A DNA stretch of 6,291 bases from an uncultured Spirochaetaceae bacterium. GTDB taxonomy: Bacteria; Spirochaetota; Spirochaetia; Treponematales; Treponemataceae. Made by a program: the position numbers and the translations under genes. The notes beneath the pieces were generated by a model. That model worked only from the letters and a program-made list of their open reading frames with translations. It searched no databases and was not told where the DNA came from. The DNA lies in contig CALNCH010000159.1 in assembly GCA_937875245.1 (NCBI GenBank), forward strand, positions 1-6,291, written 5' to 3'. Of the stretch, positions 1-4,626 are shown in pieces (position 1 is the stretch's first letter; each line of letters begins with the position of its first letter).

Positions 1-145
1 AAACGATACCTACTTTACCTTTTTTGAAAACGAAACCTGGCATAATACCAATTTTAGCTTCTTCAGAAGTGATAATACCTGGACAGTTTGGCCCAATTAA
101 TCTTGCGCCTTTATCTTTAATATATTCTTTTACTTTAACCATATC
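1..145 (-). other. Succinyl-CoA ligase alpha subunit (SucD)-like segment, fused in frame behind RnfG
   Basis: The last 48 visible residues of the rnfG frame (358-405, starting DMVKVKEY) match the middle of succinyl-CoA synthetase alpha subunit, not RnfG. Visible hallmarks are ARLIGPNCPGIIT, then KIGIMPG, then KKGKVGIV. The run aligns without gaps, over its full length, to my recollection of E. coli SucD from DMLTVKVK through GPNCPG to GKVGIV. SucD binds CoA and carries the phospho-histidine of the ATP/GDP-dependent succinyl-CoA/succinate reaction. The N-terminal CoA-binding Rossmann half (roughly the first 110 residues) is absent here, and the catalytic-His half would lie beyond the window edge. 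As fused, it would sit behind an exported RnfG domain, the wrong compartment for a SucD enzyme, so it is unlikely to work as one. The family call is firm; whether the join exists in the organism is uncertain. Confidence 0.85.
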
Positions 146-1216
146 AGCAACACAACCACTGGTGATTGTAGCACCACTTAAGATATCTACATCAGGATTG
201 TCTACAGGATGCTGTTCATCGCTATTTACCCAAAGATTGTCGTCTGCAGATTTTCCTGCAAACTGGCCATAGAATTCTTCTTCAAGAGCTCTTTGTCCAA
301 ATTTGGGAGTATCCTGCAATTGAATAATGCGTGAACCAATAATGGTACGATTAAGATCAACGGCAGTTAAAACAATGCCCTGTCCATGATATCCAATGCC
401 TAATACACCTACAGCAGCACCAAGAACAGTTTCTCCGTTTTTAATAACAAATGCATTTGTTACTTCCATGTCATGACTCATAGCTAAAGCTGAAATATCA
501 TCACGGATCGGGGTGGTAACTAATTCTGGATAGGTTTCTTGAGAAAACATATCAAATAATGCATCTGGGTAAGTGAAGGGTTGTGCAACTTTTGCGGCAA
601 CAGGAGCTATTCCGCTTCCTGCAGCACCACCATGGTTAGCTGCTAGATATTCACCACCAACATATGAGGCAAAGTTAATTATTGAAGCTATACCTTTACT
701 TGAAATTGTTGCACCACTGATACCGTCAAAGTTTTTTCCAGCTTCAAGTGATTCAACTGTTGATTTTCCCGCAAACTGAGCTATCCAAGAAGGATCTGTG
801 GCTTTTTGTCCGTAACCGGGGGTATCGGATAAAGCTAAAAACTGAATACCAGTTAAAGTTCGATTTAAATCCATACCTATAAGCATTGTTGCTTTATCGT
901 AAGTAGGACCAACAGCTTCAATTACACAACCAATAACATCAGAACCTTTTTTAGCCAAATTAAGACTATTGATTTTAACAGAGTTTGATGCGAGGGTGTT
1001 GCTTAATGCAGTTACATCAGCAGCATTTTTAGTAATATCAGTTACTGCTTCAAAACTATCTGCATCTGCAAACACTACTTTCATACCCATGTTTGCTTTT
1101 GCTGCTTTTGTAGCGGCAATAGCAGGGGCTGTTACATTATTAACCAAAGCTAAGCAAACACAAGCTATAGAAGCGAATGCTGCAAGAACGAAACCAAGTT
1201 TTAACATTTGTTTCAT
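1..1216 (-). CDS. rnfG: RnfG, ion-translocating ferredoxin:NAD+ oxidoreductase subunit G, with two FMN-binding domains; 3' end open and fused in frame to a SucD-like segment
   Basis: The reading frame is open from the ATG at 1216 to the window edge (405 residues seen). RnfG is the extracytoplasmic flavoprotein of the Rnf complex, which passes electrons between ferredoxin and NAD+ while pumping Na+ or H+. Seen: one N-terminal membrane anchor (about residues 7-29) followed by VNNVTAPAIA, typical of RnfG. There are two FMN-binding domains. The first has DLNRT at 116-120, DTPGYGQK at 131-138 and the flavin-attachment motif SGAT at 167-170. The second has DLNRT at 287-291, DTPKFGQR at 302-309 and SGAT at 347-350. 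A Gly/Ala-rich linker near 187-207 separates them. By family knowledge the Thr of each SGAT carries covalent FMN, added by an ApbE/Ftp-type transferase. The start is supported by AAGGAG 7 nt upstream and the overlap with the rnfD stop. From about residue 358 onward the sequence is no longer RnfG but SucD-like (see that entry). A canonical RnfG is about 200 residues with one domain. Confidence 0.88.
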   Translation of the reverse strand, partial: MKQMLKLGFVLAAFASIACVCLALVNNVTAPAIAATKAAKANMGMKVVFADADSFEAVTDITKNAADVTALSNTLASNSVKINSLNLAKKGSDVIGCVIEAVGPTYDKATMLIGMDLNRTLTGIQFLALSDTPGYGQKATDPSWIAQFAGKSTVESLEAGKNFDGISGATISSKGIASIINFASYVGGEYLAANHGGAAGSGIAPVAAKVAQPFTYPDALFDMFSQETYPELVTTPIRDDISALAMSHDMEVTNAFVIKNGETVLGAAVGVLGIGYHGQGIVLTAVDLNRTIIGSRIIQLQDTPKFGQRALEEEFYGQFAGKSADDNLWVNSDEQHPVDNPDVDILSGATITSGCVADMVKVKEYIKDKGARLIGPNCPGIITSEEAKIGIMPGFVFKKGKVGIV

Positions 1217-2175
1217 TTTTTAGCTCCTTTTTTTTGCAATTTGTAGCCATATTTTCGACCAACAATTTTATTAAGGAATGGTACTACGGAGTTCATTATA
1301 AGAATACTGAACATAACACCTTCTGGATATCCACCGAATTGGCGAATCAAGAAAGTTATAAGACCACATCCAAAACCAAAAATTAGCCTTCCAACTGGAG
1401 TTACCGGAGAAGTTGCATAATCCGTTACCATGAAAACTGCACCAAATAAAAGTCCACCAGTAAGAAGTGACAATAAAACGTCTCCGCCAGCAATTGCAGT
1501 TGCTACAGCTACTGTTGCAACCATAGCAACAGGGGCACGCCAGTCAATAATTTTAGTTACTACAAGAAAAACAAAGGCAATTAATATGAGTAAAATACTT
1601 GTTTCTCCAATACAACCTGCACGGCTTCCCAAGAAATATTGTAAGTAAAGATCACTATCTGCTACTGCTGTTCCAGCTTTCATTGAAGAAAGCATTGTTG
1701 CACCAGAAATAGCATCTGTTGCAGGATCTAGCCATTGAGAACCTAATACAACTGGGAAACTAACGAATAAGAAGGCACGACCAGTAAGAGCTGGGTTGAA
1801 TACGTTTGCACCGATTCCACCAAATAATTCTTTTGCTACAACGATAGCAAAAAAAGCACCTAACATGGTAATCCAAATAGGAGTTGTAGGTGGGAGAACC
1901 AAAGCAAGCATAATACCAGTTACAATAGCAGAACAATCTGAAACCCTAACAGGCCTTTTTGTAACTTTTTGGATAAATAATTCAAAAATAACGCAAGACA
2001 CTACTGAAGTTAAAATTGTGATAAGAGCAGGTATGCCAAAGGTAATAACGCCCCATACACATAAAGGAAGTAAACTGATAATAACTGATAGCATTATTTT
2101 TTTTGTTGAATGTCCTGAATGAAAATGAGGACTAGATGAAATATAAATTTCGTTTAAATCTGATTTAGCAGCCAT
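1213..2175 (-). CDS. rnfD: RnfD, flavinylated membrane subunit of the Rnf complex
   Basis: A 320-residue integral membrane protein of the RnfD/NqrB family, part of the ion-translocating core of the Rnf complex in the inner membrane. Seen: an N-terminal cytoplasmic stretch with SSSPHFHSG, then many hydrophobic segments (for example 27-55, 84-113, 194-207, 216-229, 264-277). Family hallmarks are KELFGGIGANVFNPALTGRA at 115-134, the flavin-attachment motif DAISGAT with Thr160, SRAGCIGETS at 184-193 and MVTDYATSPVTPVGR at 249-263. By family knowledge Thr160 carries FMN through a phosphoester bond. The start is set by the rnfC stop, which it overlaps by one base (TAATG), with AAGGAAGG a few bases upstream inside rnfC. 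Its own stop overlaps the rnfG ATG by 4 nt. The length is normal for RnfD. No damage is seen. NqrB is excluded by the RnfC neighbour and by its short N-terminus. Confidence 0.96.
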   Translation of the reverse strand: MAAKSDLNEIYISSSPHFHSGHSTKKIMLSVIISLLPLCVWGVITFGIPALITILTSVVSCVIFELFIQKVTKRPVRVSDCSAIVTGIMLALVLPPTTPIWITMLGAFFAIVVAKELFGGIGANVFNPALTGRAFLFVSFPVVLGSQWLDPATDAISGATMLSSMKAGTAVADSDLYLQYFLGSRAGCIGETSILLILIAFVFLVVTKIIDWRAPVAMVATVAVATAIAGGDVLLSLLTGGLLFGAVFMVTDYATSPVTPVGRLIFGFGCGLITFLIRQFGGYPEGVMFSILIMNSVVPFLNKIVGRKYGYKLQKKGAKK

Positions 2176-3524
2176 TATTGACCTTCCTTTTCAGCTTTAG
2201 CTTTTGCAGCTGCCATTTTTGCTCTTACTTGCATTTTTCCAATTCGGAATCTTTGAACTAGTTTTACGTTTGCAGGACAAACGTAAGCGCAAGTACCACA
2301 TTCAACACAATCCATCAAACCGTATCGTTTAGCTTCTTCTATATTGTCTGCATTAAGAGAACGTACGATCATTACTGGTGTTAAGCGACAAGAACAAACG
2401 GTTATGCACTTTCCGCAACCAATACAAGGATTTTCTTCCACTAAATTAGCTTCTTTAGCTGTTAAGAAAAGAACACCGGAAGTATTTTTCTGAACAGGAA
2501 AGTTCGCATTCATCATAGCGAAGCCCATCATTGGTCCACCAGAAAGAATCTTTGCAACTTCAGGTTTAAGGGTAATAGCTTCTGGAATTAAATCGCCAAT
2601 AAGAGTTCCAACTGGAACGGTAATATTTTTAGGGGTTTCACAAGCACCACCAGAAATAGTTAAACCTCTGTCAATTAATGGTTTCCCTTCTCGGAACGCT
2701 TCTGAGATTGCGGCAAGAGTTCCAACGTTTTGGACAACACATCCGATATCAGCAGGAAGACCACCAGCGGGAATTTCTCGTCCAATTACTTGAACTATAT
2801 TTTTTTCACCACCTTGAGGATATTTGGTTTTACAAACTTTTACGCTGAGGATATTATTGTATCCTAGTTCTTGTATCTTTGTTTCTAAAACAGGTACTAA
2901 GTGTGTTTTGTTATCTTCGATGACAATAATACCGCAGTTTGCTTTAGTTAATTTGACACAGATTACTAATCCGTCAATAACCTTTTCTGTAGCTTCCTGC
3001 ATGGTTCTGTCGTCGATAGTAAGGTAAGGTTCACATTCTGCACCGTTTGCCAGAACACAATCGATGGTTTTTCCTTGAGGAGGATTTAGTTTTACATGAG
3101 TTGGGAAAGCAGCACCACCCATACCTACGATACCAGCTTGTTTAATTCGTGCTAATGCTTCTTCTTTTGTACATGAATTTGGATCGAGAGGTTCCATATA
3201 AGCCGTTCTGTCAGAACCGTCTGCTTCTATGACAATACAAGGTGCAGCTATGTTGCCAGTAACCAAGCGGTTTTCAATTTTTTTTACTATCCCAGCAACA
3301 GAAGAATGAACTGGAGCTGACATAAAAGCACCAGTTTCTGCTATCTTCTGTCCACGGGCTACAGTATCTCCAACTTTTACAATTGGTTGATTGGGAGCAC
3401 CTCCCTGAGTAACCGGGATACTGACCATTTTTGTTGAAGGAAAAACAGCTTCTATTGGAAGTTTTTCTGTATTTTCCTTTCGTTCTGGCGGGGGTGTTCC
3501 GCCTTTAAATGTTTGCGTCTTCAT
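2175..3524 (-). CDS. rnfC: RnfC, NADH/Fe-S subunit of the Rnf complex
   Basis: A 449-residue peripheral subunit that, by family knowledge, exchanges electrons with NAD(H) on the cytoplasmic face. Seen in order: an N-terminal RnfC barrel-sandwich region opening TFKGGTPPPERKE, with APVHSSVAGIVKKI at 70-83. Next is the complex-I 51-kDa-like nucleotide/FMN domain with GIVGMGGAAFPT at 131-142, NGAECEPYL at 160-168 and YPQGGEKNIV at 235-244. An SLBB-type region follows near 265-330. Two 4Fe-4S motifs come last: Cys367/370/373/377 and Cys406/409/412/416. The first motif ends C-S-C rather than the usual C-P; the second is standard CP. The C-terminus is Ala/Lys-rich, as in many shorter RnfC proteins. 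It is the first gene of the cluster, directly behind a strong-looking promoter, and has no Shine-Dalgarno sequence. The next in-frame Met is residue 33, inside the conserved N-terminal domain, so the ATG at 3524 is the likely start. Confidence 0.96.
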   Translation of the reverse strand: MKTQTFKGGTPPPERKENTEKLPIEAVFPSTKMVSIPVTQGGAPNQPIVKVGDTVARGQKIAETGAFMSAPVHSSVAGIVKKIENRLVTGNIAAPCIVIEADGSDRTAYMEPLDPNSCTKEEALARIKQAGIVGMGGAAFPTHVKLNPPQGKTIDCVLANGAECEPYLTIDDRTMQEATEKVIDGLVICVKLTKANCGIIVIEDNKTHLVPVLETKIQELGYNNILSVKVCKTKYPQGGEKNIVQVIGREIPAGGLPADIGCVVQNVGTLAAISEAFREGKPLIDRGLTISGGACETPKNITVPVGTLIGDLIPEAITLKPEVAKILSGGPMMGFAMMNANFPVQKNTSGVLFLTAKEANLVEENPCIGCGKCITVCSCRLTPVMIVRSLNADNIEEAKRYGLMDCVECGTCAYVCPANVKLVQRFRIGKMQVRAKMAAAKAKAEKEGQ

Positions 3525-3531
3525 ATTTTAT

Positions 3532-3560
3532 ATTGTAGTTATTATTGAATTAAGGGTCAA
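3532..3560 (-). promoter_or_regulatory. Sigma70-type promoter for rnfCDG, possibly giving a leaderless mRNA
   Basis: Read on the minus strand, TTGACC (3560-3555) and TACAAT (3537-3532) are separated by exactly 17 bases. The predicted transcription start is about position 3525, one base before the rnfC ATG at 3524. The bases between the -10 box and the ATG are A/T only, with no Shine-Dalgarno. Its elements interleave with those of the opposite promoter. Inferred from consensus match only. Confidence 0.68.
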
Positions 3561-3573
3561 TATAACCTATAAT
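3545..3573 (+). promoter_or_regulatory. Sigma70-type promoter for the outer-membrane protein/Ig-repeat operon
   Basis: TTGAAT (3545-3550) and a perfect TATAAT (3568-3573) lie 17 bases apart. The predicted start is near 3580, giving a leader of about 24 nt that contains the GGAGG ribosome site. The -35 box of the opposite rnf promoter (3555-3560) lies inside this spacer, so the two polymerase footprints would overlap. Inferred from consensus match. Confidence 0.7.
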
Positions 3574-3587
3574 TTTTTACTGAATGC

Positions 3588-3592
3588 GGAGG
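3588..3592 (+). promoter_or_regulatory. Shine-Dalgarno site GGAGG for the barrel gene
   Basis: GGAGG lies 11 nt before the ATG at 3604. This is slightly long spacing, but it is the only purine-rich core in the leader apart from an AAAAAAGG run too close to the start. It supports the 3604 start. The contrast with rnfC, which has no such site in the same intergenic region, is notable. Confidence 0.65.
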
Positions 3593-3603
3593 TTAAAAAA
3601 GGC

Positions 3604-4626
3604 ATGAATAGAAAAAGATTTGTAATTATAGGATTTGTAAGTGTGCTTCTTTTGGGAGCATATGGATACAGTCCTGCCAACTCTGGAGAGTTGTTGTATC
3701 AGTTGGTTTCTCCATCTGTATTAGCAAATGGAGCTTCCGTTGCTGGTGGTGCATTATCTGGCGTTGCTCCAGAACATATTGCACTTAATCCTGCAGTATT
3801 AGCCGGGGAACAACGATTAGTTTTAAGTCTTGGGTATACAGGATTAATTGATTCTACAAATAGTTCTTATGGTCAAGCTGGGCAAGTAGGTTTTGCTTTA
3901 CCAACTAGGTATGGTGTTTTTACCACCGCAGTACAGGGAGTTTTCTCTGAACTTGAAAGTGTAAAGTTGGGAAATAGTGTAACAGTTCGAACTGCTTTTT
4001 CTAAAGATGTAACTGAAAAACTCTATGTTGGAGCTGGTTTTTCAGGAGCCTTTGGTTCTGATTGGGCAGTTAATTTGGACTTGGGTTTTGTGTATAATCA
4101 AGGCACAATAAAAGCTATTCCCTTTCTCTCTGATTTTAGATGGGGAGCATCTCTTACCGGATTAGGAAAACCCTATTCTCCAAATGATACAAGTGGAAAT
4201 CCTTCAATGATTACCCCTCATTTGGGTTTAGCAACTACTTTAGTATCAATTGATAAAGTTATAGTGGGTTTTTCCAGTGATATATCCTTTCCTTTTTTTC
4301 AAAATTTAGTCTTTGATACAGCTTTACAAATAGCCTATGCTGATATTATTCATTTAGGAACTTCATGGTCATTGAATTTACGTGATGTTATGAATGATGA
4401 AGCATCTTATTTACCAACTGTATCTTTAAGTTTTAAATTTGGAATTAAGTCAAAAGATGACTCTTTTTTAACTAAAAAAGGTTGGCAACAAAACGAAATT
4501 GTGCCAGGCTTCGCATATAGAAATCTGTATGACAATGTATCTGTTTTATCTGCTGGAACTTTATTTTATCTTGGATTAAAAGATACTAATGCTCCAGAAA
4601 TACAAGTGTGGGGTGAAAATGAATAA
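3604..4626 (+). CDS. Probable outer-membrane beta-barrel protein (PorV/UPF0164-like)
   Basis: 340 residues. Seen: a positively charged N-terminus and hydrophobic stretch (MNRKR, then about residues 6-20) ending near small residues, consistent with an export signal. Next is ASVAGGALSGVAPEHIALNPAVLAGEQ at about 44-70, which resembles the start of PorV- and UPF0164-type barrels, where a Gly/Ala-rich segment leads into an NPA(x)LA motif. The rest alternates short amphipathic strands with Gly/Asn/Asp turns, for example RLVLSLGYTGL, YGVFTTAVQGVF, KLYVGAGFSGAF, WAVNLDLGFVYNQG, VSLSFKFGI and AGTLFYLGL, as expected of a beta-barrel. After the last strand comes a tail, DTNAPEIQVWGENE, instead of a terminal aromatic residue. 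The next gene starts inside this one (8-nt overlap), so the two are co-translated. The exact family and any transported substrate are not established; barrel character is moderately sure, and UPF0164/FadL-like membership is tentative. Confidence 0.62.
   Translation: MNRKRFVIIGFVSVLLLGAYGYSPANSGELLYQLVSPSVLANGASVAGGALSGVAPEHIALNPAVLAGEQRLVLSLGYTGLIDSTNSSYGQAGQVGFALPTRYGVFTTAVQGVFSELESVKLGNSVTVRTAFSKDVTEKLYVGAGFSGAFGSDWAVNLDLGFVYNQGTIKAIPFLSDFRWGASLTGLGKPYSPNDTSGNPSMITPHLGLATTLVSIDKVIVGFSSDISFPFFQNLVFDTALQIAYADIIHLGTSWSLNLRDVMNDEASYLPTVSLSFKFGIKSKDDSFLTKKGWQQNEIVPGFAYRNLYDNVSVLSAGTLFYLGLKDTNAPEIQVWGENE

Noticed and set aside
1..145. A separate sucD gene start inside this stretch
   Set aside because: There is no RBS-ATG pair giving a sensible SucD N-terminus. 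The only in-frame Met candidates (359 and 390) fall inside the conserved core, so this is a fused fragment rather than an independent gene.
1213..1237. Possible programmed -1 frameshift joining RnfD to RnfG at the A-rich run before the rnfD stop
   Set aside because: The RnfG frame has a TAA a few bases before its ATG, so a -1 shift upstream could not read through. The A-rich run with GGAG is adequately explained as the rnfG ribosome site in an ATGA overlap.
1796..2122. Plus-strand open frame of 108 codons inside rnfD
   Set aside because: It is antisense to a well-conserved membrane protein, has no recognisable domain or ribosome site, and is explained as a mirror frame. The same holds for shorter plus-strand frames at 24-272, 573-779, 969-1223, 1177-1386, 1430-1648 and 2824-3027.
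3525..3603. Riboswitch, small RNA or terminator in the intergenic region
   Set aside because: Only 79 bp are available and two promoters plus a ribosome site account for them. No stable hairpin with a U-run is visible.
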